A DNA stretch of 64,000 nucleotides from an uncultured Sulfitobacter sp. (GTDB lineage Bacteria; Pseudomonadota; Alphaproteobacteria; Rhodobacterales; Rhodobacteraceae): assembly GCA_947492925.1 (NCBI GenBank), contig CANLOQ010000002.1, positions 558,001 through 622,000 of the forward strand, in the 5' to 3' direction. The notes under the pieces are model-generated. The model searched no databases. It was not told the origin of the DNA and saw nothing but the letters and a program-made list of their open reading frames with translations. The first letter of the stretch is position 1. Each line of letters opens with the position of its first letter. Below, piece after piece: positions 1 to 8,030 of the stretch. Made by a program: the position numbers and the translations under genes.

Positions 1-324
1 GAGATTGAACTGCTGGAATACCATGCTGAGATTTGTACGAATGCGCGTCACCTGCGAGGGGTCGGCCGGTCGGCGGGCGTGTTCAGAACCTTTCCAAATG
101 ACAGGCTCCCCCTTGAACAGGATCTCACCTTGCTGGCTGTCTTCGAGCAGGTTGCAGCACCGCAAAAGAGTGGACTTACCCGAGCCCGAAGACCCGATGA
201 GAGAGATCACGTGACCTTTAGGAGCGCTCAGGCTGACGCCCTTGAGCACTTGAAGCGATCCGTACGCCTTGTGCAGGCCATCAATTTGAATAACGGGGTC
301 TGCTGCGTTCACAAGGATACTCAT
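1..324 (-). CDS. Amino-acid ABC transporter ATP-binding protein (partial)
   Basis: The reverse strand encodes the first 108 residues of an ABC ATPase; the rest lies beyond the left edge. Visible are a Walker A motif GSSGSGKST near residues 44-52 and a Q-loop VFQQFNL at the cut end. The order 'HKAYGSLQVLKGVSL' then Walker A, and the VFQQFNLF-type Q-loop, are typical of polar amino-acid uptake ATPases (HisP/GlnQ/AapP group), which power periplasmic import at the inner membrane. The insertion between Walker A and the Q-loop (about 50 residues, with WKGSEHARR) resembles the HisP/OccP subgroup. The start is ATG at 324. Substrate cannot be told from this fragment, and the permease genes are not in the window. 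Confidence 0.85.
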   Translation of the reverse strand, partial: MSILVNAADPVIQIDGLHKAYGSLQVLKGVSLSAPKGHVISLIGSSGSGKSTLLRCCNLLEDSQQGEILFKGEPVIWKGSEHARRPADPSQVTRIRTNLSMVFQQFNL

Positions 325-425
325 TCTGATTCCAGCCATCATAAAGCGGCAAAAATCGTGGAAATGCAATGTGGTGTCGCAAGGGCACCGAATAATTCCT
401 GCAAGGTCAGCCCCGGGGCAGTCCT

Positions 426-866
426 CTAGGCGCTATTTTGGACCCGGACGCGGGCGGTGTTGCTGTCTGCGTCGGTCACACCCAAAAGGCTGGCCACCAG
501 ACGCAAAAGCGCGTTTTCCTCGTCCGAGCGGCTGCCGTCAGCCAGAACGACCTGCCAAAGGGCCTCGATGACTGCGACGCGGTCATTGTAGGGGACAGCA
601 TCCTTGATGGCACGGGTGAAACGCACCGTGTCGGGGGCTTCGCTTTCCAGCGTTTCGGCCTCGGCGCGCAGGGCGCGTGCCTCATCGGCGCTTAAGCCGT
701 AGCGCTGGGCCGCGATGCGGTCGATCCGCTCAACCTCGGCGGTGGCATAGTCATTGTCGGACCGCGCGACGCGCACCAAAAGCGCTGTCAGCGCAAGGCG
801 GGCATCCACAGGGTCCAGCGGGGCGGGGTCGGGCGCGGTGAGGCGCTTGAGAAAATCACCAAACAT
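426..866 (-). CDS. TerB-like tellurite resistance family protein (copy 1)
   Basis: A 146-residue acidic helical protein matching the TerB domain pattern: a helical bundle with LTALLVRVARSDNDYATAE near residues 26-45 and a late LWQVVLADGSRSDEEN segment near residues 103-118, both carrying the acidic clusters usual for TerB. TerB-fold proteins are cytoplasmic and are linked to stress and metal responses, but the biochemical role of the short stand-alone Rhodobacteraceae type is not known. The gene is a tandem paralogue of the next gene (915-1352), with the same length and motif spacing. Start ATG at 866. The family call rests on the repeat pattern and not on a profile search. Confidence 0.75.
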   Translation of the reverse strand: MFGDFLKRLTAPDPAPLDPVDARLALTALLVRVARSDNDYATAEVERIDRIAAQRYGLSADEARALRAEAETLESEAPDTVRFTRAIKDAVPYNDRVAVIEALWQVVLADGSRSDEENALLRLVASLLGVTDADSNTARVRVQNSA

Positions 867-914
867 GGATTGGATATAGGAGCTGCACCGCCAAAGGCCA
901 AGGCAAAGACCGGG

Positions 915-1352
915 TCACAGATGTGCGGTTGCCTTTTGGCGCAGCGCCTCGATGTCGGTGTCGGTCAGCCCCAGTGCTGTTTCAATGGCAAGAAGCTGAA
1001 TTTCCTCTTTCTCATGCCGGTGCCCATCGGCAAGTGCGACGCTCCACATTGCCTCACCCAGCGCGAGCCGGTCTGCGTAATCCACTTCCTCGCGCAGGAT
1101 TTCGGCAAACTGCGATGTGTCCGGGGCATCACGCTCAAGCGCTTCGCAGGTGGCGCGCAGTTTCGCGGCCTCGATCGGGTTCAAACCGAATGTCCTGCCC
1201 AGAATACGGTCGATCTGACCGATCTCGGTGGCGCGGTAGTTGCGGTCGGCAAAGGCGACGCGAACCAGCAGCGCACCAAGCGCGAGTTGCGGGTTGGGCT
1301 GGGGCAGCGGTTTGGGTTCCGGGGTGCGGCGGGGAAAAAGACGTTCAAACAT
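915..1352 (-). CDS. TerB-like tellurite resistance family protein (copy 2)
   Basis: A 145-residue paralogue of the 426-866 product. Shared blocks include LGALLVRVAFADRNYRATEIGQ in the first half and MWSVALADGHRHEKEE in the second. The metal-coordinating style acidic residues of TerB (D and E in the ADxxY and ADGxxxxxE blocks) are kept in both copies. It is probably co-transcribed with copy 1, since the genes are about 48 bp apart on the same strand with no terminator visible. A fixed pair of similar but diverged TerB proteins suggests a heteromer or divided roles, which is inference. Start ATG at 1352. Confidence 0.75.
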   Translation of the reverse strand: MFERLFPRRTPEPKPLPQPNPQLALGALLVRVAFADRNYRATEIGQIDRILGRTFGLNPIEAAKLRATCEALERDAPDTSQFAEILREEVDYADRLALGEAMWSVALADGHRHEKEEIQLLAIETALGLTDTDIEALRQKATAHL

Positions 1353-1361
1353 GAAAACGGA

Positions 1362-2012
1362 TTAACTCAGATCAGGTGGTTTTCCAAAGCGTAAAGTGTC
1401 AATTGCGATGCCTTGCGGGTCAGAATTTGTGATGATGAAGCCTGCAATGTCATCTGCGCCAGTGCTGCGCAGGAAACCGACGGTGAATTCGCCGGTAGGC
1501 TGAACGGGCACCTGGCCGATGAGGCTGCCGTCACTGCGGTGAAAGCTGACCAAAGCTGTGCCTTCCTCACCCCCGCGCAGATCAAAGGCGAGGGCGGACT
1601 GAGGTGTATCGAAAAGCACCGCAATGGCTCCTTCGCCTTGCCCCTCGCGTTTGGGAAAGCCCGCCGTTCCATAGCCATTCAGCACCGCATTGCCGTAAAA
1701 GTGTACAACTGACAGGTTTTGCCCTGCGGCACCGGGCAACATGGTCAGGGGCGCAAAAGGGTCCCCGATGATCTCATCATGTGTGCCCCGCGCCTGCACT
1801 TCCTGCCCCGCAAAGCGTTCACCAAAGGTGGCACCGGGCAAGGGCAGAATATCGTCCACATTATGGCCAGGACCTGCGCCGCTGCGGATGTCGTCAAAGG
1901 TGATGATCTGCGGCAGGATCAGGCTGTCAGGATCAACCAGACAGACGGGCGCACCGCAGGCCAGCACCGCAGTGGGTGCCAGCGCCAAAAAGAAGGATGC
2001 CAGAGCTTTCAT
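1362..2012 (-). CDS. Secreted protein of unknown function
   Basis: A 216-residue protein with a clear N-terminal signal sequence (MKALASFFLALAPTAVLAC), so it is exported. The Cys at residue 19 sits where a lipobox Cys could be, but position -2 is Leu, a poor lipobox. The mature part is rich in Gly, Phe and short beta-type segments (FYGNAVLNGYG, AIAVLFDTPQSALAFDLRGG), which looks like a beta-sandwich. I do not recognise a family with certainty; PEP-CTERM-like and other exported beta-sandwich proteins use similar wording, but no C-terminal sorting signal is present. It ends 9 bp from the TerB copy 2 start and so probably shares its transcript. Confidence 0.6.
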   Translation of the reverse strand: MKALASFFLALAPTAVLACGAPVCLVDPDSLILPQIITFDDIRSGAGPGHNVDDILPLPGATFGERFAGQEVQARGTHDEIIGDPFAPLTMLPGAAGQNLSVVHFYGNAVLNGYGTAGFPKREGQGEGAIAVLFDTPQSALAFDLRGGEEGTALVSFHRSDGSLIGQVPVQPTGEFTVGFLRSTGADDIAGFIITNSDPQGIAIDTLRFGKPPDLS

Positions 2013-2033
2013 GGGACTACTCTAGCACAATTT

Positions 2034-2327
2034 TCAGCCTTCGTACCCCTCAACAATCACCATGTTGTTTTCGGCCACGGGCAGCCGGATTTCCTTTGCG
2101 GCCTGATAGTCAGCACTTTCGTAGCAGGCCAGCGCGTCAGCGTAGCTGTCGAATTCGATCACAACGGTCCGCGCGCGCCACTGGCCTTCGGTGTTGGTCT
2201 GCTGGCCTCCGCGCACCAGAAAGCGCGCGTTGTACTTGGCCAGTGGCTTTGCATTGGCGGCGCGGTAGGTGTCATAGACGGCGGCATCTGCGACATCCAT
2301 CGTGGCTATCCAGTATCCTTTGGGCAT
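2034..2327 (-). CDS. DUF1330 domain protein
   Basis: A 97-residue protein beginning MPKGYWIATMDVADA with the DUF1330 pattern: GYWI..., Y..Y......P...KY..RFLVRGG, then VVIEFDSYADALACYESADYQ near residues 52-72. DUF1330 proteins adopt a dimeric alpha/beta ferredoxin-like fold, and no enzymatic function is established. The gene lies 12 bp downstream of rlmJ on the same strand, so it is probably cotranscribed. The length equals that of the family. Confidence 0.85.
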   Translation of the reverse strand: MPKGYWIATMDVADAAVYDTYRAANAKPLAKYNARFLVRGGQQTNTEGQWRARTVVIEFDSYADALACYESADYQAAKEIRLPVAENNMVIVEGYEG

Positions 2328-2339
2328 GGGGGTCTCCGG

Positions 2340-3116
2340 TCAAAGTGTTTCAAATTTACGGGCGAGCGTGCGGGCTTCGTCCTCCAGTCCGTAGGGCGGA
2401 TTGATGACAAAAAGGCCAGAGCCGACCATGCCGTGTCCGGGCAGCGCGGGGGGGAAGCGTACCTCGTGGCGCAGCGCATGCGGATGATCCGCGACAAGGG
2501 CGTTCAGCATAGGCAAATGTGCCTTGGATGTCAGGATCGGATACCAAAGGGCGATGATGCCCACGTTCCACGCGCGCGCGATCTTGGCGATGTGGCGGGG
2601 AATGGTGCTGTAATCCTCTTTCACTTCGAAACTGGGATCAATCAGCATCAGACCCCGGCGCGGCATCGGGGGGGTCAGGGCATGCGCCATCTCGAACCCG
2701 TCGCGCAGATGGATTTTGGCAGGGTAGGGTGACATTGCCAGTTCCAGCGCCGCATGTTCGCGCGGATGCAACTCCGCGAGGTGGATCGTGTCGGCAGGGC
2801 GCAACAGTGTGGCCGCGATTAGCGGAGAGCCGGGGTAGGCCTGCGCACCTGTATCTGCGCGGGTGGTATTCAGGATACGGGCGTAGGGATGATCCGGCGC
2901 GAACCAGCCCGCGACGCGCTGGATACCACGCGCGGCCTCGCCGGTTTTCCGCGCGGCGGCATCGTCCAGATCGTAAAGAGCGCGTCCGCCGTGTGTCTCA
3001 ATATAGGTGAGCGGTTTATCCTTGGCCGTCAGATAATCCAGCATCCACGCCAGCAGGCTGTGCTTGTGCACATCCGCGAGATTTCCCGCATGATAGATAT
3101 GTTGATAGGACAGCAT
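2340..3116 (-). CDS. rlmJ: 23S rRNA (adenine(2030)-N6)-methyltransferase RlmJ
   Basis: A 258-residue protein with the RlmJ signature start MLSYQHIYHAGNLADVHKH, where the conserved YxHxFHAGNxADVxKH-type block helps bind substrate. RlmJ transfers a methyl group from SAM to N6 of A2030 in 23S rRNA during ribosome assembly in the cytoplasm. The SAM-binding region includes YIETHGGRALYDL near residues 38-50. The catalytic motif IV, usually DPPY, reads DPSF in LMLIDPSFEVKEDY, a variant that keeps the Asp-Pro pair. Length fits the family. Start ATG at 3116. Confidence 0.9.
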   Translation of the reverse strand: MLSYQHIYHAGNLADVHKHSLLAWMLDYLTAKDKPLTYIETHGGRALYDLDDAAARKTGEAARGIQRVAGWFAPDHPYARILNTTRADTGAQAYPGSPLIAATLLRPADTIHLAELHPREHAALELAMSPYPAKIHLRDGFEMAHALTPPMPRRGLMLIDPSFEVKEDYSTIPRHIAKIARAWNVGIIALWYPILTSKAHLPMLNALVADHPHALRHEVRFPPALPGHGMVGSGLFVINPPYGLEDEARTLARKFETL

Positions 3117-3138
3117 CCGCTACCTGTGCGGGGCGGCC

Positions 3139-3183
3139 AAAAATCTTGCAAGAGTTTTGACGAGAAAATTGCAATTTTCTCGT
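3139..3183 (-). terminator. Two adjacent palindromes downstream of pyrG
   Basis: Between the pyrG stop and the rlmJ start lie a perfect 24-bp palindrome (3160-3183, centre ATTGCAAT, flanks ACGAGAAA/TTTCTCGT) and, next to it, an imperfect 20-bp palindrome (3139-3158, core CTTGCAAG flanked by A and T runs). Read on the minus strand the second hairpin ends in a T-rich tail. This fits transcription termination after pyrG, possibly in both directions. Confidence 0.55.
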
Positions 3184-3193
3184 GCCCCCGGTG

Positions 3194-4840
3194 TCAGACC
3201 AGCCGCGACACTTCCTTGGCCGCGCGCACGAAGTCCTTGAACAGCGGATGCGGCGCAAATGGTTTGGATTTCAGCTCGGGGTGGAACTGAACGCCGATGA
3301 ACCACGGGTGATCGGACCATTCGACAATCTCGGGCAGTTTGCCATCGGGGGACATGCCTGAAAAGCATAGGCCCGCTTCCTCCAGCTTGTCTTTATAAGC
3401 AATATCAACCTCATAGCGGTGGCGGTGACGCTCATCAATCGTTGTGGTGCCGTAGGCCTCGGCCACTTTCGATCCGGGCGTCAGCGTCGCGTCATAGGCA
3501 CCCAGACGCATTGTGCCGCCCTTGTCGTCACCCACCTTGCGCTCGACCCTATGATTGCCCTGCACCCATTCTTTCAGGTGATAAACCACCGGCTCGAACC
3601 GCTTTTTGCCCGCCTCGTGATCGAATTCTTCCGATCCGGCGGTCTTGACGCCTGCCACGTTCCGCGCCGCCTCGATCACCGCCATCTGCATGCCCAGACA
3701 GATGCCCAGATAGGGGACCTTGCGTTCACGCGCGAATTGCGCGGCCTTGATCTTGCCTTCGGTGCCGCGCTCGCCAAAGCCACCGGGCACAAGGATCGCG
3801 TGATAGCCTTCCAGATGGGAAGCAACATCGTCGGACTTGTCGAACACCTCCGCATCGACCCATTCCACCTGCACCTTGACCCGGTTGGCCATGCCGCCGT
3901 GGGTCAGCGCCTCCTTGATGGATTTATAAGCATCCTCAAGCTGTGTGTATTTGCCCACAATCGCCACGCGCACCTCGCCTTCGGGGTTGTGGATGCGGTC
4001 GTAGACGTCATGCCAGACGGTCAGGTCAGGGCGTGGGGCAGGCGATATGTCGAAGGCGTCGAGCACCGCCTGATCCAGCCCTTGGGCGTGGTAGGCCAGC
4101 GGGGCCTCATAGATCGATTTCAGGTCATAAGCTGCGACCACTGCTTCCTTGCGGACGTTGCAGAAGAGCGCGATCTTCTCGCGTTCCTTCTCCGGGATCG
4201 GATGTTCGGAGCGGCAGACCAGAATGTCGGGTGCAATGCCGATGGACTGCAGTTCCTTGACGGAGTGTTGAGTGGGCTTCGTTTTTAGTTCACCGGAGGC
4301 CGCCAGATAGGGCAGCAGGGTCAGGTGCATGAAAATGCACTGGCCGCGTGGTTTGTCGTGGGTGAACTGGCGGATTGCCTCAAAGAATGGCAGCCCTTCG
4401 ATGTCGCCCACGGTGCCGCCAATCTCGCACAGCATGAAATCCACCTCATCGTCGCCGATACCTATGAAGTCTTTGATTTCATTAGTAACATGCGGAACCA
4501 CCTGAATGGTCTTGCCCAGGTAATCGCCGCGCCGTTCTTTCTCGAGCACGGTGGAATAGATGCGGCCCGAGGATACGGAGTCTGTCTTGCGCGCAGGCAC
4601 GCCGGTAAAACGCTCGTAGTGGCCAAGATCAAGATCGGTCTCGGCACCATCGTCGGTGACGAAGACCTCGCCGTGTTCAAACGGGCTCATCGTGCCGGGA
4701 TCGACGTTGAGATAGGGGTCAAGCTTGCGCAGGCGCACCGAGAAACCGCGTGCCTGTAACAGCGCCCCGAGAGCGGCGCTCGCCAAACCCTTGCCAAGCG
4801 AAGAAACCACACCGCCGGTGATGAAAATATAACGCGCCAT
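3194..4840 (-). CDS. pyrG: CTP synthase
   Basis: A 548-residue enzyme that aminates UTP to CTP using ATP and glutamine, the last step of pyrimidine nucleotide synthesis in the cytoplasm. The N-terminal synthetase domain begins [20 protein letters not shown] with the P-loop-like [10 protein letters not shown]. The C-terminal class I glutamine amidotransferase domain has its nucleophile in GICLGMQM and the His-Glu pair in [10 protein letters not shown] near the C terminus. Length is typical (about 545). It lies downstream of secG on the same strand after about 177 bp, an order common in alphaproteobacteria. Start ATG at 4840. Confidence 0.97.
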   Translation of the reverse strand: MARYIFITGGVVSSLGKGLASAALGALLQARGFSVRLRKLDPYLNVDPGTMSPFEHGEVFVTDDGAETDLDLGHYERFTGVPARKTDSVSSGRIYSTVLEKERRGDYLGKTIQVVPHVTNEIKDFIGIGDDEVDFMLCEIGGTVGDIEGLPFFEAIRQFTHDKPRGQCIFMHLTLLPYLAASGELKTKPTQHSVKELQSIGIAPDILVCRSEHPIPEKEREKIALFCNVRKEAVVAAYDLKSIYEAPLAYHAQGLDQAVLDAFDISPAPRPDLTVWHDVYDRIHNPEGEVRVAIVGKYTQLEDAYKSIKEALTHGGMANRVKVQVEWVDAEVFDKSDDVASHLEGYHAILVPGGFGERGTEGKIKAAQFARERKVPYLGICLGMQMAVIEAARNVAGVKTAGSEEFDHEAGKKRFEPVVYHLKEWVQGNHRVERKVGDDKGGTMRLGAYDATLTPGSKVAEAYGTTTIDERHRHRYEVDIAYKDKLEEAGLCFSGMSPDGKLPEIVEWSDHPWFIGVQFHPELKSKPFAPHPLFKDFVRAAKEVSRLV

Positions 4841-5017
4841 GTGCGGATAGCCCCCGTGAACGTCTTTTGATTATGCGGAAAATCCGCTGATACTGCCGAT
4901 CAAAAACCGCCGTATCACGGGATTTAAGAATAACAGGATTCGCGCAGCCAAGGCAAGGCTGAGCCGCAACATCATGTTGCGAAAATCAGCATTGCCGCAA
5001 AGTGTAGTCGGTGAGTG

Positions 5018-5380
5018 TCAGTCTGCCAGTGGCACCAGTGGCGTGTTGTCATCCGCGGATGGCGGCAGCAACAGATCGCCCGAAGGTACGGTGCTGTCAG
5101 TCTCTGTCGCCGCAGGCGGGGTCACGCCCAGACGGTCGATGACCGAAGAGCCGGAAGATTTCTGCGCCACAAGTACTGTCAGTGTGATCGAGGTTACGAT
5201 AAACGCCGCCCCCAGAAGCCACGTCAATTTGCCCAATGCTGTCGCCGCCGCGCGGCCGGAAACGGCACCGCCGCCACCGCCGCCCATCCCCAGACCGCCG
5301 CCTTCAGAGCGTTGCATCAGCACAACGGCAATCAGGCCCAGAGCCAGCAGCAGGTGGATGATCAGAACGACATTTTCCAT
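5018..5380 (-). CDS. secG: Preprotein translocase subunit SecG
   Basis: A 120-residue inner-membrane protein of the SecYEG channel. It has the two-helix SecG layout: MENVVLIIHLLLALGLIAVVLMQ (first membrane segment), a Gly-rich hinge with seven or more glycines (EGGGLGMGGGGGG), then LTWLLGAAFIVTSITLTVLVAQ (second segment), and a polar C-terminal tail longer than in E. coli. SecG stimulates SecA-driven export. Start ATG at 5380. It is upstream of pyrG, with which it may share transcription. Confidence 0.93.
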   Translation of the reverse strand: MENVVLIIHLLLALGLIAVVLMQRSEGGGLGMGGGGGGAVSGRAAATALGKLTWLLGAAFIVTSITLTVLVAQKSSGSSVIDRLGVTPPAATETDSTVPSGDLLLPPSADDNTPLVPLAD

Positions 5381-5655
5381 AGGTGGGCGCTTTCGTAACT
5401 CGTTTCGGGCTATCTATGCATCTTTGAGCGGTGGGGCAAGGGTGGATCGGGCGGTCGGGACAGGTTCGAAAAGATCGAAGACCGCCGCGAAATAACGACG
5501 GTCCCGATCAGGCGGTCCTCTGCCACGCCATATTAAGAGGGCTATCCTGGAATTGAGGTGAACCGGACCCGCCTTAGCATAGGAACCATACCACAAATCG
5601 CGGGAATGTTCGCCCTCAAACTCTGCTTGGAAATGAGGGGTTTGCCATCGAAGCG

Positions 5656-6309
5656 ATGGACATGGCCGGATTGCTGGGGCAATCTTTGTTCATGCCACAT
5701 GATCACCACTCACACGATGACCCGCACGCTCTTTTGCCTTCTGACCCAGCTCTGCGGGTAAAGGCGCTAGAAACACTTCTGACCAAGAAAGGATTGATTG
5801 ATCCCGCCGCACTGGATGAGATCATCGACACCTACGAGAACAAGATCGGCCCGCGCAACGGCGCGCGGGTGGTGGCGCGGGCGTGGTCGGACCCGAAGTT
5901 TCATGCAGCCCTCATGGAAGACGCGACAGCGGTGGTTGCTGATCTGGGATTTTACGGGCGACAGGGCGAGCATATGATGGCGGTTGAGAACACCGACACA
6001 GTACACAATATCGTCGTCTGCACCCTGTGCAGTTGCTATCCTTGGCCGCTGTTGGGCATCCCGCCCGGATGGTACAAGTCCGACGCGTATCGCGCCCGCG
6101 TGGTGCGCGAGCCGCGCAAGGTGCTGGCCGATTTTGGCGTGACCCTACCCGAGGAGACGGCGGTACGCGTGTGGGATTCCACCGCAGAGATGCGCTATCT
6201 GGTGATTCCCAAACGGCCCGAAGGCACCGAAGACCTGGACGAAGAGGCGCTGATGGCGCTGGTCAGCCGCGACAGCATGATCGGCACCGGATTGGCGGGT
6301 GGATCATGA
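5656..6309 (+). CDS. nthA: Nitrile hydratase alpha subunit, cobalt type
   Basis: A 217-residue metal-binding subunit of nitrile hydratase, which hydrates nitriles to amides in the cytoplasm. The metal claw is [11 protein letters not shown] near residues 125-135. The Thr in CTLCSC is the cobalt-type signature; iron enzymes have CSLCSC. Two of the three Cys are oxidised after synthesis in known enzymes. The N terminus carries [12 protein letters not shown], a His-rich segment. That ATG (5692) may be the true start instead of 5656, since a similar His-rich start is common in the family. It is followed by the beta and accessory genes with ATGA-type overlaps. No amidase or nitrilase gene lies nearby. 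Confidence 0.93.
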   Translation: MDMAGLLGQSLFMPHDHHSHDDPHALLPSDPALRVKALETLLTKKGLIDPAALDEIIDTYENKIGPRNGARVVARAWSDPKFHAALMEDATAVVADLGFYGRQGEHMMAVENTDTVHNIVVCTLCSCYPWPLLGIPPGWYKSDAYRARVVREPRKVLADFGVTLPEETAVRVWDSTAEMRYLVIPKRPEGTEDLDEEALMALVSRDSMIGTGLAGGS

Positions 6310-6398
6310 GAATTCGCAAAACACAGACGGGGGCCGGACGCGCATGCGGGGCATGCGCCGCCTTGGCCGCGCGGCCCCCGTGGGGGCGACAGACATGA
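6306..6398 (+). other. Possible 30-codon linking ORF between nthA and nthB
   Basis: A small frame starts with an ATG overlapping the nthA stop (ATGA at 6306-6309). It ends with a TGA overlapping the nthB start (ATGA at 6395-6398). The predicted peptide is Arg/Ala/Cys-rich (contains ACGACAALAA). It may only pass ribosomes from nthA to nthB, because the 85-bp gap would otherwise break coupling. The alternative is that nthB starts at 6299 with an N-terminal extension. Peptide function is unknown. Confidence 0.3.
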
Positions 6399-7072
6399 GC
6401 CGTGTTCACGATATGGGCGGGCGGTTCGGGGACGGACCGGTGGTGCCGGAAGCGGAGGATGTGATCTTTCACGCGGATTGGCACCCGCGCGCAATGGCGA
6501 TTACGGTGGCATCGGGCAGTCTGGGCAAATGGAACATCGACATTTCACGCCATGCGCGCGAGCGGCTGGCCCCCAAGGACTACACCCGGTTTTCCTACTA
6601 CGAGAAATGGTTGGCGGCGTTGGCAAATGTGCTGGTGGATACTGGCGTGGTGAGCCGCGCGGAACTGGCGGGAAAGGCTGAACCCGCGCCCAGCCCCCTT
6701 GCAGAAAAGGCATTGAAGCCCGAAGCCGTTGCGGAGGTGCTGGCCCGAGGCGCACCGGTGGATCGTCCGTCAGACGTGGAACCGGCGTTTTTGCCCGGTG
6801 ATGCCGTGGTGGCGCGCAAGTTTGCGCAAAATATGAACGTAAGCGGCGGTCATACGCGTCTGCCATCCTATGCTGCCGGTGCGCGGGGCCGTATTTTGCG
6901 GCTGCACGGCAGTCATATCCTTCCCGACAGCAGCGCTCATGGGATGGGAGAGGCGTCAGAACCGCTTTATGCCGTTGTGTTTCCTGCGTCCGAATTATGG
7001 GCGCATGCAGAGCATCCCAAAGACGAGGTGGTTGTGGACATGTGGCAAAGCTATCTGACGGCCGCATCATGA
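6395..7072 (+). CDS. nthB: Nitrile hydratase beta subunit
   Basis: The 225-residue non-metal subunit that pairs with NthA. The start was set at ATG 6395 because the family N terminus reads M..(V/I)HD(M/L)GG, here MSRVHDMGGRFGDGPV; the open frame itself reaches back to 6299. Other family features are FHADWHPRAMA, YYEKWLAAL near residues 68-76, and the C-terminal SH3-like barrel with HTRLPSYAAGARGRI, followed by LYAVVFPASELWA. The gene overlaps the accessory gene by ATGA at 7069-7072, as in other nitrile hydratase operons. The linker region shows low-complexity Ala/Glu/Pro sequence between the two domains. Confidence 0.9.
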   Translation: MSRVHDMGGRFGDGPVVPEAEDVIFHADWHPRAMAITVASGSLGKWNIDISRHARERLAPKDYTRFSYYEKWLAALANVLVDTGVVSRAELAGKAEPAPSPLAEKALKPEAVAEVLARGAPVDRPSDVEPAFLPGDAVVARKFAQNMNVSGGHTRLPSYAAGARGRILRLHGSHILPDSSAHGMGEASEPLYAVVFPASELWAHAEHPKDEVVVDMWQSYLTAAS

Positions 7073-7395
7073 GTGCTGCAGGCAAGCCCGAACCGGTCTT
7101 TGAAGCGCCCTGGCACGCGCAGATTTTTGCACTGACCGTGCATCTGAACGAGGCAGGACATTTTGTCTGGGCAGATTGGGCGGCGCGGTTCGGGGCAACA
7201 CTCAAGGCCCACGGTCTGGCGCGTGAGTTAAACGGCGGCGAGGACTACTTTGCAGCCTGGCTCGAGACACTGGAGGGCTATCTGGCTGAAATCGGCATGG
7301 CAGCACCTTCGGAAGTGTCCTCACTGCGTGACGCATGGGAGGCCGCATACCTCAGCACGCCGCACGGTGATCCGGTAAAGTTGGCGGACGCCTGA
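7069..7395 (+). CDS. Nitrile hydratase accessory protein (P14K/activator-like)
   Basis: A 108-residue protein resembling the nitrile hydratase beta N-terminal region. It has EPVFEAPWHAQIFALTVHLNEAGHFVWADWAARF near residues 8-42 and DYFAAWLETLEGYLAE near residues 59-74. Small beta-like proteins of this kind (P14K, NhlE) act as chaperones that insert cobalt into the alpha subunit by subunit exchange. Start ATG at 7069 overlaps the nthB stop. Loss of the C-terminal barrel distinguishes it from NthB. Substrate range of the enzyme complex cannot be read from sequence. Confidence 0.88.
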   Translation: MSAAGKPEPVFEAPWHAQIFALTVHLNEAGHFVWADWAARFGATLKAHGLARELNGGEDYFAAWLETLEGYLAEIGMAAPSEVSSLRDAWEAAYLSTPHGDPVKLADA

Positions 7396-7396
7396 C

Positions 7397-7424
7397 GGCG
7401 CTTTTGGCCAGTGGCCAATGCGCC
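7397..7424. terminator. Hairpin between convergent genes
   Basis: Immediately after the accessory-gene stop, GGCGC and GCGCC arms enclose a perfect inner stem TTGGCCA/TGGCCAA (7404-7418). It sits between the convergent nitrile hydratase operon and the membrane protein gene. There is no clear T run, so it may be a weak or Rho-assisted terminator. Confidence 0.4.
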
Positions 7425-7449
7425 CCGCCCGCCGTCCCGTATCGGGGGG

Positions 7450-7845
7450 TTATTCGTCGACGTCATCCATATCGGCCTGACCCGACAGCGCACGGCGCAC
7501 GTGGCTCCAGCTGAGCCCTACGCCTAGGACAAAGCTGAGCGCGACGAGACCAAGCCACAGATTGAAGCTGGGGTCATCCAGCCGCAGCACGCCAAAATCG
7601 TAAAGCACCCAAAGGCCTGCGCCCACCAGCGCGAGCACGAGCATCATCCCAAGTGCGCCGATAGAACGCAGCGTGGCCCGCAGGTAGATGATGTAGCCAA
7701 TCCCGAGGATCAATCCGACCAACACAGCAACAGACAGATTGGCACTGCCGTAGGTGCGGACCCAATCGACATAGTTGTACTCAGTCGGATTGAACGTCGC
7801 CGCCAACAACAGGAAGGCAAAGCCCCAGCGCAGGATAAAGCCCAT
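7450..7845 (-). CDS. Four-helix membrane protein (DUF6524-like)
   Basis: A 131-residue inner-membrane protein with four hydrophobic segments: FILRWGFAFLLLAATF, LSVAVLVGLILGIGYIIYL, LGMMLVLALVGAGLWVLYDF and LWLGLVALSFVLGVGLSW. It ends in an acidic tail (DMDDVDE). Short proteins of this layout are widespread in alphaproteobacteria and uncharacterised; assignment to DUF6524 is from memory of the pattern NPTEYNYVDWV. Start ATG at 7845. It is divergent from purA, with about 185 bp between for both promoters. Confidence 0.65.
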   Translation of the reverse strand: MGFILRWGFAFLLLAATFNPTEYNYVDWVRTYGSANLSVAVLVGLILGIGYIIYLRATLRSIGALGMMLVLALVGAGLWVLYDFGVLRLDDPSFNLWLGLVALSFVLGVGLSWSHVRRALSGQADMDDVDE

Positions 7846-8030
7846 TTTTCACCTCGGATCGTTTTGGTCACATATCCACGGTGCGCGCTGAATGTCTACT
7901 GTTGCGCAGCGCGGTTGGTGTTGCACGACGGTATAACGAGCCAAAAAAGAGGCCGGGGGCGTTTTGCAGTTTCAAGCGCCTGTGCTTGTCGGTATGAGGG
8001 GCGCGGAATTGCTGCAAAGGATGGATCATC

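Noticed and set aside
5414-5596. A 60-codon minus-strand frame between secG and nitrile hydratase
   Set aside because: No ribosome site, no family resemblance, and located in the likely promoter region.
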